Source: Planctomycetaceae bacterium
Lineage (GTDB): Bacteria; Planctomycetota; Planctomycetia; Pirellulales; Pirellulaceae
DNA length: 64,000 nucleotides
Direction of reading: 5' to 3'
Assembly (NCBI GenBank): GCA_002726245.1
Contig: PBSM01000024.1
Location: 1 to 64,000, forward strand
Below are positions 26,068-35,186 of the stretch, piece by piece. Below the pieces are notes generated by a model. It worked only from the letters and a program-made list of their open reading frames with translations, made no database searches and was not told the DNA's origin. A program made the translations under genes and the position numbers. Each line of letters opens with the position of its first letter. Position 1 is the stretch's first letter.

Positions 26068-27987
26068 ATGCTGACAGACCTAATTCTTGGAACTGCCGGG
26101 CACATCGATCACGGCAAAACTTCGCTCATTCGCGCGCTGACCGGTACCGATACAGATCGGCTTCCTGAAGAGAAACGCCGCGGCATTACGATCGAGCTTG
26201 GGTTCGCCGAACTCGAACTCGGCGAATATCGACTCGGAATTGTCGATGTTCCGGGGCACGAGCGGTTCGTCCGGACGATGCTTGCCGGTGCGACCGGGAT
26301 GGATGTCGCATTGCTGGTCGTGGCCGCCGACGACTCGGTCAAGCAACAAACTCGCGAGCATCTGGAGATTCTGAGACTGCTTGATCTCGAATGCGGTGTG
26401 ATCGCCTTGACGAAGTGCGATCTCGTCGATGAAGACTGGCTGTCGCTGGTTGAAGAAGAGATCCGCGAGTTGGTTGCCGATTCATTCCTGGCCGAAGCGC
26501 CGATCGTGCGAACAAGCGCCACTTCGGGTGTCGGGCTCGACGAGCTTCGCGAGAAGCTAACTCAAGCCGCCGAGAGGGCCGCTGACGACAAGCGTGCTCA
26601 GTTGATCCAAGCTCCCTTCCGGATGGCGATTGATCGCACCTTCACGATTGCCGGCCATGGGACAGTCGTCACGGGTAGTATCAGCAGTGGGACGGGCAAC
26701 GTCGGCGACGAACTGTTGATCGAGCCAGGGAACGTCCGCGTGCGTGTCCGTGGCCTACAGAATCATGACCGCTCAGCCGATTCCGTCCACCGCGGTCAGC
26801 GCGCTGCGATCAACCTCGCGGGTGTGCATCACGACGAAACGCAGCGTGGACAGGAACTCTGTTCGCCGGGGCATCTTGTTCCGAGTCGCTTGCTAACCGT
26901 GGAGCTATCATTGCTCGCCTCGGCACCGCGTCCGGTCAAGGATCGCACTCGAGTTCGCATCCATGTCGGAACGGCTGAGCTCCTGGCGTCGATTCGGTTG
27001 CTTGATTGCGACCTCTTGGAGCCTGGAGCCAGTTGCCACGCACAACTCTTCCTGAGCGGGCCGGCAGTCACTGTCTGGGGACAGCCGTTCGTAGTACGTA
27101 GCGAATCGCCGGTGTCCACGATCGGTGGTGGGCGTGTGGTCGATCCGAACGCGGAAAGGAACCGTCGCGCGGACGACGAGACCCTGCGAATGGTGCGTTC
27201 CTTGGCGTCGCGAGATGCAACCGCACGTGCCTCGGCCGCCTTGTATTTCGCAGGCCTGCGAGACTGGCATCCCAATGATCTGCCTCGCACGGCCGGCATC
27301 GAAGACATCGACACGGCTTGCGAATCGTTGCGAGGTAGCGGCGACTTGTTGGAGATCGATGTTTCGCCAACACGCGCGATCCGGCTTCATCGTCTCGTGC
27401 TCGCCCGGCTGTGCAACCGTGTTGAGGGCGTCTTGGAGAACCTACATCAGCGGTATCCTCTGCGGACGGCGATCGAGCGAAACGAAATTGCCAACATGTT
27501 TCGTTATCTGAGCGATGAAGCTCTGTTGACGAGCGCCCTGAAGCAGATGCAGGCCGATGGTCGCTTGAAGTTTGGTGCCAAGGGAGTCGCATTGGTCGGC
27601 CATGGGCCCAAACTGTCACAGAACGAACAGAAGCTATTGGGCAAGCTGATCGAAACGATGCAAGAGGCTGGGCTGCAACCTCCGTCGGTTGCCGAGTGCC
27701 GCAAGATGGCTACGAAGAATCAGGACTCCGTCGCACAATTGCTATCCCTGGCGGTAGCAAATGGTGAGCTTGTCGAGCTCTCTTCCGACTTCTACCTGCA
27801 CGCTGATGTTGATCGGCAGGCGCAAGAACGGTTGCGGAGGGAACTCGATAACGGTGGCTTAACCATGAGCCAGATCCGAGAAATCCTGGAGACAACTCGC
27901 AAGTACTCCGTTCCCTACTGCGAGTACTTAGACCGCATCGGTTTCACGCGTCGCGATGGCGATGTGCGCGTGCTGGCGGACTCGTAG
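26068..27987 (+). CDS. selB: Selenocysteine-specific elongation factor SelB
   Basis: 639 residues, normal SelB length. GTPase motifs: [10 protein letters not shown] (P-loop), [23 protein letters not shown] and S-A-T-S-G-V-G. Two EF-Tu-like beta barrels follow (G-H-G-T-V-V-T-G-S), and the C-terminal 250 residues hold winged-helix repeats that bind the SECIS hairpin. SelB delivers Sec-tRNA to UGA codons. The extra C-terminal winged helices and the I-T-I-E-L pattern separate it from EF-Tu. No selA, selD or tRNA-Sec is visible in the window. Convergent with the ATP-grasp gene; a palindromic repeat fills the space. Confidence 0.93.
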   Translation: MLTDLILGTAGHIDHGKTSLIRALTGTDTDRLPEEKRRGITIELGFAELELGEYRLGIVDVPGHERFVRTMLAGATGMDVALLVVAADDSVKQQTREHLEILRLLDLECGVIALTKCDLVDEDWLSLVEEEIRELVADSFLAEAPIVRTSATSGVGLDELREKLTQAAERAADDKRAQLIQAPFRMAIDRTFTIAGHGTVVTGSISSGTGNVGDELLIEPGNVRVRVRGLQNHDRSADSVHRGQRAAINLAGVHHDETQRGQELCSPGHLVPSRLLTVELSLLASAPRPVKDRTRVRIHVGTAELLASIRLLDCDLLEPGASCHAQLFLSGPAVTVWGQPFVVRSESPVSTIGGGRVVDPNAERNRRADDETLRMVRSLASRDATARASAALYFAGLRDWHPNDLPRTAGIEDIDTACESLRGSGDLLEIDVSPTRAIRLHRLVLARLCNRVEGVLENLHQRYPLRTAIERNEIANMFRYLSDEALLTSALKQMQADGRLKFGAKGVALVGHGPKLSQNEQKLLGKLIETMQEAGLQPPSVAECRKMATKNQDSVAQLLSLAVANGELVELSSDFYLHADVDRQAQERLRRELDNGGLTMSQIREILETTRKYSVPYCEYLDRIGFTRRDGDVRVLADS

Positions 27988-27991
27988 CGTC

Positions 27992-28117
27992 AAAGTAGCC
28001 TCACGCTCCGCGTGAGGAGAGCGGCGCGTCGAGCAGTAGATGCATTGATAACGGTCCTCACTCGCATTACGTCTTTCCAATTGCCGCCTTCATCACGCGG
28101 AGCGTGATGGCTACTTT
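27992..28117. repeat. REPIN-like element (aaagtagcc family), copy A
   Basis: Two outward-facing hairpins: left arm aaagtagcctcacgctccgc with cgtgagg, right arm tcacgcggagcgtga ending ggctacttt, in inverted orientation around about 65 bp of unrelated sequence. It fits exactly between the selB stop (27987) and the stop of the ATP-grasp gene (28118). Related elements are at 32339, 34358 and 56604, with a single hairpin at 50743. Confidence 0.85.
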
Positions 28118-29143
28118 CTACTCCCGCCAGGCTGCGCGATAGCGCAGGCCGAGGTTCAGAATTTGCTGGATGAGTTCGTTGTACTCAATCCCGACGGCGT
28201 GAGCGGATTCGGCGAGGTCTTCGCCGTAGGAGAGATTGGGATTGGGGTTGGCTTCAAGAGCGAAGATGCGATCGTCGGCGGTAACGCGAAAGTCCATGCG
28301 GGCATAGCCAGTCATGAACAAGGCTTTGTAGATGCGTTTGGACAAGCGAACGATTTTAGTGGAGAGCTCCTTGGGCAGGTCCTTCGCTTCTTCGGTCTTC
28401 ACGCCCAGCTCTTTCTGATGCTGGTAGTCCCATTTCACCTTCGCGGTCGCGATGTTGGGTTCGCCTTCGGGCAGCTTCGTCATTAGCAGCTCCCAAATGG
28501 GCAAGATCTGTGCTCGCCGATTTCCCAGCACTCCGACGTAGAACTCGCGGCCTTCAATGTACTCCTCGACCAGCGCGTCGGTCTTGACCTCGTCATAAAA
28601 GAATTGTACGCGTTCGACGAGCTCTTCAGGCGTTTGCACGATCGACTTCTTGCTTAGTCCGAAGGAAGCATCTTCAGTTGCCGATTTGACGAACAGCGGA
28701 TAGCTGGCCTTCTTCGGAGGGACGATCTTGCTGCCGAGTTCATACACGACGAACTGCGGCGTCGGGATGCGATGATAGTGCAGGATCTGTTTGCAGAGGA
28801 CTTTGTCATGCGCAAGCATCAGCCCCCGCGGATTGCAGCCTGTGTAAGGCTGCTTCATTAGCTCGAGATAAGACGCGACGTGCTGGTCGTAGACGGCAAC
28901 GCCGTGGAATTCTTCGAGTAAGTTGAAGACGATGTTTGGCTTCCACTCGACCAACGCTTTGCGGATCACGCCGCTATCATTGCTAACGCCCAGCTTCAGC
29001 AGATCGTGCCCCAGTTCGCGGAGAGTTTGGCAAACGTCGTACTCCGTTTTCCAGTTGAGGATCTCCTCGTCCGGACGGCCCTCCATGCTGTCGGGCGGAA
29101 CGAGTTCTTCGTCCATCAGGGCCATCACGCGTAGCTTCTTCAT
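28118..29143 (-). CDS. ATP-grasp ligase, D-Ala-D-Ala ligase-like
   Basis: 341 residues, ATG at 29143. The N-terminal region has E-Y-D-V-C-Q-T-L-R-E-L-G-H and N-L-L-E-E-F; the ATP-grasp core has P-L-F-V-K-S-A-T-E-D-A-S-F-G (ATP-binding Lys and Gly-rich loop), V-E-E-Y-I-E-G-R-E-F-Y-V-G-V-L-G, M-D-F-R-V (metal) and F-A-L-E-A-N-P-N-P-N-L (metal). This is the D-alanine-D-alanine-ligase fold, but the context is not cell-wall synthesis. It overlaps the metallopeptidase gene by 4 nt (ATGA), so the two are translationally coupled. Such ligases join a carboxylate to an amine with ATP. The substrate is unknown; a peptide or amino-acid ligase paired with a peptidase is a reasonable guess. Confidence 0.85.
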   Translation of the reverse strand: MKKLRVMALMDEELVPPDSMEGRPDEEILNWKTEYDVCQTLRELGHDLLKLGVSNDSGVIRKALVEWKPNIVFNLLEEFHGVAVYDQHVASYLELMKQPYTGCNPRGLMLAHDKVLCKQILHYHRIPTPQFVVYELGSKIVPPKKASYPLFVKSATEDASFGLSKKSIVQTPEELVERVQFFYDEVKTDALVEEYIEGREFYVGVLGNRRAQILPIWELLMTKLPEGEPNIATAKVKWDYQHQKELGVKTEEAKDLPKELSTKIVRLSKRIYKALFMTGYARMDFRVTADDRIFALEANPNPNLSYGEDLAESAHAVGIEYNELIQQILNLGLRYRAAWRE

Positions 29144-30216
29144 AACGCCACTCGATGATGACCTCCGTGCAAGTAGTTCATCGTCTGCACGGTCAACATG
29201 ACGAGCGAGTCGCGTTTTGTGTGGCGTTCCGAACGCCGCAAACGCAATCGCAACTGGCGGGCACGATCAATCATCTCATTCAAGACCTGATCGATCGTGT
29301 ATTGATACTGGCCTGTCCATTCGCCGATTGCTTGTCGCAAATAACGACGATGTTTGCGGAGAAACGCGGAGGCCGCTGTGTTGCAGTGGTGCTCGGGAGT
29401 GTCGGAAAAGAGTTTTTGCAGATCGCGATCGTAGAAAGTTGGATGTCCCACGCCGTAACGTTCCTTTTTCTCTTCGTAGTGCTCTCGGAGTGTCTTCGTG
29501 ATGGTACGCACAGAATCGACATGACGCCGCGTCTTGACTTGCTGCTTCTTGCCTGAAACGTCCGCGATCAAGCGATCGACGTATTCGAGTTTCTTGAGCG
29601 CCGGCCAGCCATCATACTGGGAACGCCACGGCGAACGGGGGCGTGCCCAAACCGCAAACGTTTCCGCGAAATCCTCGGCCGGATGAGCCTGGGCATACCA
29701 CATGTCGAGGTGCTGGACATAGGATTTACTGTACGGTTTCGGTGAGTAGTGCTCGGGATAAGGTTCCGATGAACTCCCGAAAACATTCTTCCAGGAACGG
29801 CGACGTCCCAGACGATAAGCGTTATCGATTGCGTGCCCGGCTTCGTGCCGAAGGATACGCATGCACCAAGCCTTGGTACCTCCCTCGACTTCGAGCATCT
29901 GCTTTCGCTCTAGCCTTTCGAGACGTGGATGCGCGAGGTAAAACGGAATTGCGACTCCCGGCACACCATCCGGTGTAAACCATTCGTCGGACAGCCAGCA
30001 ATGCGGTCGGAAGTTCAAGCCGCGGTCGGACAATTCGTCGTACAGTTGTGCGATGCGATGTTCGAGACGAGTGCCCTCAATGCGCACACCGAGATCGCAA
30101 AGGCGCAAGTCCAGAAGCTCTTCGTCCGTATAATCGATCCAATACAGACCGCGTTTGCGTCTGTTGATCGACACTGGACGAGCGGCTTTCGCGCGGCGTT
30201 TCGTGGTGCGTCTCAT
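29140..30216 (-). CDS. Putative zinc-binding metallopeptidase
   Basis: 358 residues from the ATG at 30216; the frame stays open to 30312, but the extra residues lie in the divergent promoter region. The first 25 residues are highly basic (R-R-T-T-K-R-R-A-K). Zinc motif H-E-A-G-H in I-L-R-H-E-A-G-H-A-I-D-N-A-Y, with a downstream acidic ligand candidate in A-E-D-F-A-E-T-F-A-V-W. No signal peptide, so probably cytoplasmic. The family (putative zinc-binding metallopeptidase, gluzincin-like) has no known substrate. It is the first gene of a two-gene unit with the ATP-grasp ligase and is divergent from the terpene cyclase gene. Confidence 0.8.
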   Translation of the reverse strand: MRRTTKRRAKAARPVSINRRKRGLYWIDYTDEELLDLRLCDLGVRIEGTRLEHRIAQLYDELSDRGLNFRPHCWLSDEWFTPDGVPGVAIPFYLAHPRLERLERKQMLEVEGGTKAWCMRILRHEAGHAIDNAYRLGRRRSWKNVFGSSSEPYPEHYSPKPYSKSYVQHLDMWYAQAHPAEDFAETFAVWARPRSPWRSQYDGWPALKKLEYVDRLIADVSGKKQQVKTRRHVDSVRTITKTLREHYEEKKERYGVGHPTFYDRDLQKLFSDTPEHHCNTAASAFLRKHRRYLRQAIGEWTGQYQYTIDQVLNEMIDRARQLRLRLRRSERHTKRDSLVMLTVQTMNYLHGGHHRVAL

Positions 30217-30451
30217 AGTCGTTCGTCGAGGGAGAAACTCAAATATCTTTATTCGGCGAGTTTCTATCACTTGGCCACATTTTATGGGGGTATCCGCACG
30301 CGGGCCACTCATTTGTTACGCATTTTTCCTAACCGGAACCCGATGGTTGCGGAGTGGGCAGGTCGACAGGCTGCAAGGGTGGATTTAGACTTGATAGGCT
30401 CCCCTTCCTCCACTGGCAACCCCTCCTGTACATTCGCAGCAAGATCGAACC

Positions 30452-32335
30452 ATGGACTCGAAGGCAATAGATCCGAAACGCATAGCCAACGCCTACGAAA
30501 AGGCTCGGCTCGATCTGCTCGAACAACGGGACGGCAACGGTCACTGGGTTGGCGAGCTTTCCACGTCAGCTCTATCGACGGCGACCGCCGTCAGCGCGCT
30601 GGCGCTGGTTGAACGCCACGGCGAGATGGACGCCAAGTCAGGCCGCTATCAAAACGAGTTGCTTGAAACCGAGCTGAGCGAGCTGATTGTTGGCGGCATC
30701 GAGTGGCTCGCGGACCATCAGAACGAAGATGGCGGTTGGGGTGACACGGACAAGAGCTATTCGAACATTTCGACGACGATGCTCGCGGTTGCGGCGTTCC
30801 ATTTGACGGGTGTGCCGTGCAAGCACGCGGATTTGTTGGAGCGAGCCGAAGCCTATATCGAGCGGCAAGGTGGAATCCAAGGTCTCAAGAAGCGATACGG
30901 CAAAGACAAGACGTTTGCAGTTCCGATCCTTGCCAACTGTGCGATGGCGGGAATTGTGCCGTGGAAGGCTGTCTCCCCCCTGCCCTTCGAGCTGGCATGC
31001 TTTCCGCAAAGCTTCTATCGCTTCCTACGCATGCCGGTCGTCAGCTACGCAATCCCCGCACTCGTCGCAATTGGCCAGGCTCGCTACTTCCATCAGCCAC
31101 CACTGAACCCGATCACGCGCTTTGCTCGGAAGCTGACTGTCTCGAAGAGCCTGGACGTTTTGCATCAAATGCAGCCGGAAAGCGGCGGGTATCTCGAGGC
31201 AATTCCACTCACGAGCTTTGTGTTGATGAGTCTCGCTTCGACCGGCCGAGTCGATCATCCGGTGGCGCAGAAGGCGTTCGATTTCCTGCTATCGACGATC
31301 CGTCCCGATGGAAGTTGGCCGATCGATACGAATCTCGCCACGTGGAATACGACTCTATCGCTGAATGCGTTGGCCGGTGCGGGCGAAGACATCGCCGAGC
31401 GAGCGAGCCTCGACTGGTTGCTCGATTGCCAGCATCGCGAAGTCCATTCGTTCACCGGAGCCGAGCCGGGAGGCTGGGGCTGGAGCGATCTGAGCGGGGC
31501 CGTACCAGACTCAGACGACACGCCGAGTGCATTACTGACCCTCGCCGAGTGGATTCGCTCGCCATCGTGCAGTGAGGCCGATCAAGCTCGCATTAAGGAC
31601 GCCGCGCTTGCAGGTGTGGGTTGGCTGTTGGACCTACAGAACGGCAACGGCGGTTGGCCGACGTTCTGTCGAGGTTGGGGGAAGCTGCCTTTCGATCGAA
31701 GCGGCTCTGACTTAACGGCCCACGCACTTCGGGCACTGCATGCTTGGCGAGACGCTTTCGACGACGACGAGTTCGTGTCACGTTATGACAGTGCGTTCGA
31801 AAAGGGACAGCAGTACTTGCTTCGAACCCAACGTTGCGACGGCAGTTGGCTGCCACTTTGGTTCGGCAACCAAGATGTTCCCGAAGAAGAAAACCCTGTC
31901 TATGGCACGGCAAAAGTTCTGATGGCTTACCGCGATCTAGGGATGCTCGAAACGAACGAAGCGCAACGGGGTTTAGAGTGGCTGCGGTCGAATCAAAATC
32001 GAGACGACGGCTGGGGTGGAGGAGCTTCAGTCGAGAAACGGACTGGCAACGGCATCGTGAGTAGCGTCGAGGAAACTGCGTTGGCGGTCGAGACTTTGCT
32101 TGGAGCCGACGCTGAATCACTACAACCCACAGTAACGAAAGGACTTCGGTGGCTGGTCGAAACCGTCGAGCGAGGTGGACACACCGAGACCTCGCCTATT
32201 GGTTTTTACTTCGCCAAGCTGTGGTATCATGAGAAGCTCTACCCCCTGATCTTCACGGTCTCGGCGCTAGGTCGAGCCGTGACACGCCTGCCAGTCAAAT
32301 CTGAAGGAACTGACGCCGCCCACCTGAGTTGCTAA
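30452..32335 (+). CDS. Squalene-hopene cyclase-like terpene cyclase
   Basis: 627 residues, close to the normal SHC length (about 630). The general-acid motif D-x-D-D is present (V-P-D-S-D-D-T-P-S). QW-type repeats are plentiful: Q-N-E-D-G-G-W-G-D, P-D-G-S-W-P, G-G-W-G-W-S, Q-N-G-N-G-G-W-P, C-D-G-S-W-L-P-L-W-F-G, N-Q-N-R-D-D-G-W-G-G-G. The C-terminus S-P-I-G-F-Y-F-A-K-L-W-Y matches the family end. SHCs cyclise squalene at the inner membrane by protonation. No squalene synthase genes are adjacent; next to it is a polyprenyl synthase fusion, so the substrate could be another linear polyprenyl. It starts the plus-strand cluster. Confidence 0.87.
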   Translation: MDSKAIDPKRIANAYEKARLDLLEQRDGNGHWVGELSTSALSTATAVSALALVERHGEMDAKSGRYQNELLETELSELIVGGIEWLADHQNEDGGWGDTDKSYSNISTTMLAVAAFHLTGVPCKHADLLERAEAYIERQGGIQGLKKRYGKDKTFAVPILANCAMAGIVPWKAVSPLPFELACFPQSFYRFLRMPVVSYAIPALVAIGQARYFHQPPLNPITRFARKLTVSKSLDVLHQMQPESGGYLEAIPLTSFVLMSLASTGRVDHPVAQKAFDFLLSTIRPDGSWPIDTNLATWNTTLSLNALAGAGEDIAERASLDWLLDCQHREVHSFTGAEPGGWGWSDLSGAVPDSDDTPSALLTLAEWIRSPSCSEADQARIKDAALAGVGWLLDLQNGNGGWPTFCRGWGKLPFDRSGSDLTAHALRALHAWRDAFDDDEFVSRYDSAFEKGQQYLLRTQRCDGSWLPLWFGNQDVPEEENPVYGTAKVLMAYRDLGMLETNEAQRGLEWLRSNQNRDDGWGGGASVEKRTGNGIVSSVEETALAVETLLGADAESLQPTVTKGLRWLVETVERGGHTETSPIGFYFAKLWYHEKLYPLIFTVSALGRAVTRLPVKSEGTDAAHLSC

Positions 32336-32338
32336 CGC

Positions 32339-32464
32339 AAAGTAGCCCTCACACTCCGTGTGAGGAAAGCGGCAGCGGGAAGTACGATGAATCGCGATTC
32401 AACGATGTTTTACAACCCAAGTCGATCGTACTCCCGCATACCTCACGCGGAGCGTGAGGTATGC
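32339..32464. repeat. REPIN-like element, copy B
   Basis: Left hairpin aaagtagccctcacac-tcc-gtgtgagg (32339-32365) and right hairpin catacctcacgc-gga-gcgtgaggtatg (about 32436-32464). In the left arm both sides of a stem pair changed (cacgc/gcgtg to cacac/gtgtg), so the pairing is kept. The right end has lost the usual ggctacttt. Confidence 0.82.
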
Positions 32465-32499
32465 GATTCTTGCTTGTAGGAGAAGAAAGAGGATTCATC

Positions 32500-34362
32500 T
32501 TGGCCACTGCACCACCGACGATACAACTGGAAGATGGGCCCGCGCCGGTCGCGAGTGAACCGAAACGCAGATCCCGCCGTCGAAAGACGGCTCACCTGAA
32601 GCTGGTCCCCGAGACGCGAGAGCTGCGTAATAGTATGCGCGCGAAGTGCGCGGTGATCACCGCCAAGCTCGACAAGTCGCTGCCGTTGTCCAAAGACGAC
32701 ATGGAAAGAATCGCTCGCGGCCTGCTTGACGAGTTGGGGATGGCCGAGGGATACGTCGGCTGGACGATGGTGGTGCTGGCGTCTGAATTCTACCGCGATC
32801 AGATCGCGGCGATTCCGCCGGAACGACGTCTCTTCCTGCTTCCGCACTGCCTGAAGCATGCCGAAGGTTGCCCGGCCGATTACGACGAGTTTGGGCTCGC
32901 GTGCAAGGAATGCGGAGCGTGCAGTATCGCGGATTTCCGCGGCATTGCCGACGAGATGGGATACAAAGTCCTGGTCGCGGAAGGATCGCCGATCGTTCTG
33001 AAGATCATTGTCAGCGGCTACGTCGATGCGATCGTCGGCGTTGCGTGTTTGAACGTGCTGGAAAAGGCAATCGACAAGTTGCTGCTCGCCGGCATTCCGT
33101 GCATGGCCGTGCCGTTGCTGTCGAGCGACTGCCGCAACACATCGGTCGATGAAGACTGGGTGAGCGAGATGGTCAGCCTGCAACAAGCGGAAGCGGCACC
33201 TCAAACCCGCAGCTACGTCCATCTGATGCGCGCCGCCTCGCAGATGTTCGAGCCTGACGAGCTGGATCGCCTCGCACCACGAGCGCGTGGCGGCAAACGC
33301 TTGGCTGAAGTCAACGGACAAGGAGTCGCCAGGCTCGACCCACTGGCCGGCACTGAAGCGATCGTCTACGACTTTCTCGCCAAAGGCGGCAAGCATTCGC
33401 GCCCCTTCATCACACTTGCGGTCTACGACGCGTTAACCGGTGGCAAGGGAACGCAGCCCGACGGAGCGGAACACATCGCCGCCTTCCCGGATGCCATTCG
33501 CCGCGCCGCAATGTCGATCGAGACCTTCCACAAAGCGTCGCTCGTTCACGACGATATTGAAGATGACGATGCGTTTCGTTACGGCGAAGAGACGATTCAC
33601 CGAAAGTATGGCGTCCCAACCGCGATCAACGTGGGCGACTACATGATCGGCTTGGGCTATCGTCTTGTCAGTCGCGAAACGAAAGAACTCGGCTCGGACG
33701 TTGTTGCCGGTATTCTGAACAACCTCGCCGAAGCTCACATGAAGTTGTCCGAGGGTCAAGGCTGTGAGTTGTTGTGGCGCGACGCGAAAGACAAGCGACT
33801 CAAACCGCTTGATGCGTTGAAGATCTACGCCTTGAAAACGTCTCCGGCTTTCGAAGCGGCTTTGTACTCGGGCGTTCGCGCCGCAGGCCCTGCCGACGAC
33901 TATGTCGAACCGATTCGACTCTTTGCCCGCAACATGGGAGTCGCCTTCCAGATCCTCAACGACCTGAAAGACTGGCAAGGTGACAGTGACAACAAGATGT
34001 CGGTCGGTTGCGATACGCTCGGTGGTCGGCCCACATTACTCTGGGCGTTGGCACTTGAAGGCTTGCCGGATGCGGAGCGCGAAGAACTGCTGTCGTTGGT
34101 GAGCGACGAGGCAGCCAGCGCCGACTATCGCGTCACACGCGTCCACCAACTCTACGAACAAGCGGACGTCTTCGAGCAGGCTCATCGCTTGGTCGATAAG
34201 CATCAGCAACGGGCCGAGTCGATTGCCGACGAGATCGAACCGGAAGAGCTGCGGCGACTGTTCTATTACTTGATCGACACGGTTTTGGAACGGCCAACAG
34301 AACCAACGCCTCTGGAGGTTCTCTCGCAGCCGGTCACGCAGTTGTCGGTTGGGTCAATGTAG
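32500..34362 (+). CDS. DUF116 domain fused to polyprenyl synthetase
   Basis: About 620 residues. I prefer the TTG at 32500, preceded by AAAGAGG seven bases upstream; the in-frame ATG at 32461 lies inside the repeat. Residues about 75-240 are a DUF116 domain with the Cys cluster L-P-H-C-L-K, G-C-P-A, C-K-E-C-G-A-C-S-I and P-L-L-S-S-D-C-R-N-T, likely binding a metal or Fe-S centre. Residues about 285-600 are an all-helical trans-prenyltransferase: G-G-K-H-S-R-P, first Asp motif H-D-D-I-E-D-D-D, and the second motif reads N-D-L-K-D instead of D-D-x-x-D. It would elongate allylic diphosphates with IPP, unless the Asn weakens Mg binding. Its stop codon is provided by the next repeat. Confidence 0.87.
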   Translation: MATAPPTIQLEDGPAPVASEPKRRSRRRKTAHLKLVPETRELRNSMRAKCAVITAKLDKSLPLSKDDMERIARGLLDELGMAEGYVGWTMVVLASEFYRDQIAAIPPERRLFLLPHCLKHAEGCPADYDEFGLACKECGACSIADFRGIADEMGYKVLVAEGSPIVLKIIVSGYVDAIVGVACLNVLEKAIDKLLLAGIPCMAVPLLSSDCRNTSVDEDWVSEMVSLQQAEAAPQTRSYVHLMRAASQMFEPDELDRLAPRARGGKRLAEVNGQGVARLDPLAGTEAIVYDFLAKGGKHSRPFITLAVYDALTGGKGTQPDGAEHIAAFPDAIRRAAMSIETFHKASLVHDDIEDDDAFRYGEETIHRKYGVPTAINVGDYMIGLGYRLVSRETKELGSDVVAGILNNLAEAHMKLSEGQGCELLWRDAKDKRLKPLDALKIYALKTSPAFEAALYSGVRAAGPADDYVEPIRLFARNMGVAFQILNDLKDWQGDSDNKMSVGCDTLGGRPTLLWALALEGLPDAEREELLSLVSDEAASADYRVTRVHQLYEQADVFEQAHRLVDKHQQRAESIADEIEPEELRRLFYYLIDTVLERPTEPTPLEVLSQPVTQLSVGSM

Positions 34363-34486
34363 CCCTCACGATCCGCGTGAGGAAAAGCGGAACTACTTGT
34401 GAACTTGACCGGCGGTTCAAGCGTGTCTAGCAAATCAAGGTTGATCGCCGCACCGCTTACATCACGCGGAGCGTGAGGGCTACTTT
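34358..34486. repeat. REPIN-like element, copy C
   Basis: Left hairpin gtagccctcacgatccgcgt with gagg and right hairpin tcacgcggagcgtga with gggctacttt, inverted around about 70 bp. The TAG of gtagcc is the stop codon of the DUF116-polyprenyl synthase gene (34360-34362). The element ends 12 bp before the next start codon. Confidence 0.85.
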
Positions 34487-34497
34487 AAGGACGAGAC

Positions 34498-35052
34498 ATG
34501 ATGGTCACCCCTTCGCGACGCGCCACACCCGAACTGATTGCTTTGAGCGAGTTGTTCTACTCAACGCTCGACGAGCTTGGCGACTTTCAGGAAATTAACG
34601 AAAGCGAGTTACCCGTAACGCCTCGCAATCTCTTGTGGCATGACGGGCACATGACCGTCACCGTCGAGGCTCATCACAACTCATCCGTTGACGTCCGCGT
34701 CCTCGACACGCACACTACACCGACCCACTACTCTCACCGCATCCTATTGACGCGGCAATCGGACGATCGCGTCGTTCAGTTCGGCATTGTTCGCCTCAAC
34801 TCGACTTTCCTCGGTGAGGACGTTCGCGCGGAGATCGAAGGCCAGCAAACGCCACTCGGCCGGATTCTGATTGAGCACAACGTACTTCGCCACGTGCGTC
34901 CTCTTTCTTTGTGGCGAATCGAACCGGGCCCGGATCTCGTCGAAGCGTTCGGATTAGAAAATCCAGAAACTTGTTACGGCCGCACCGCGTTGATCTACTG
35001 CAACGGTCTGCCGGCCGTTGAATTGCTCGAAATCGTCACGCCGGTTGAGTAG
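34498..35052 (+). CDS. Chorismate lyase (UbiC)-like protein
   Basis: 184 residues, like chorismate pyruvate-lyases (about 165-200). The C-terminal half carries the recognisable core: T-P-L-G-R-I-L-I-E-H-N-V-L-R, then Y-G-R-T-A-L-I-Y-C-N-G and P-A-V-E-L-L-E-I-V-T-P, with an Arg and Glu at positions expected for chorismate binding and catalysis. UbiC splits chorismate to 4-hydroxybenzoate and pyruvate, which feeds prenylated quinones. Here it follows a polyprenyl synthase, so an aromatic head group for a prenyl chain is a natural guess. The start may be at 34498 or the adjacent ATG at 34501. No strong Shine-Dalgarno: the repeat ends 12 bp upstream. Confidence 0.72.
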   Translation: MMVTPSRRATPELIALSELFYSTLDELGDFQEINESELPVTPRNLLWHDGHMTVTVEAHHNSSVDVRVLDTHTTPTHYSHRILLTRQSDDRVVQFGIVRLNSTFLGEDVRAEIEGQQTPLGRILIEHNVLRHVRPLSLWRIEPGPDLVEAFGLENPETCYGRTALIYCNGLPAVELLEIVTPVE

Positions 35053-35056
35053 CGTC

Positions 35057-35115
35057 GTTGGAGTCCCGCCTTCAGGCGGCTCGATCAGAAGACCGCCTAA
35101 AGGCGGGACTCCAAC
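35057..35115. repeat. Palindrome of the gttggagtcccgcc family
   Basis: gttggagtcccgccttcagg at 35057 pairs with its inverted copy ending ggcgggactccaac at 35115 around a 13-nt loop. It starts 5 bp after the chorismate-lyase stop. A half copy (ttggagtcccggctt) forms the last codons of the FAD enzyme at 37366-37380. Confidence 0.8.
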
Positions 35116-35186
35116 GCCGCGTTTGGCTTGCTCCCGGCCGCCGGATAGAATAGACGTGTCTCGTTTCCTGACCTGGAGTTGCATAC

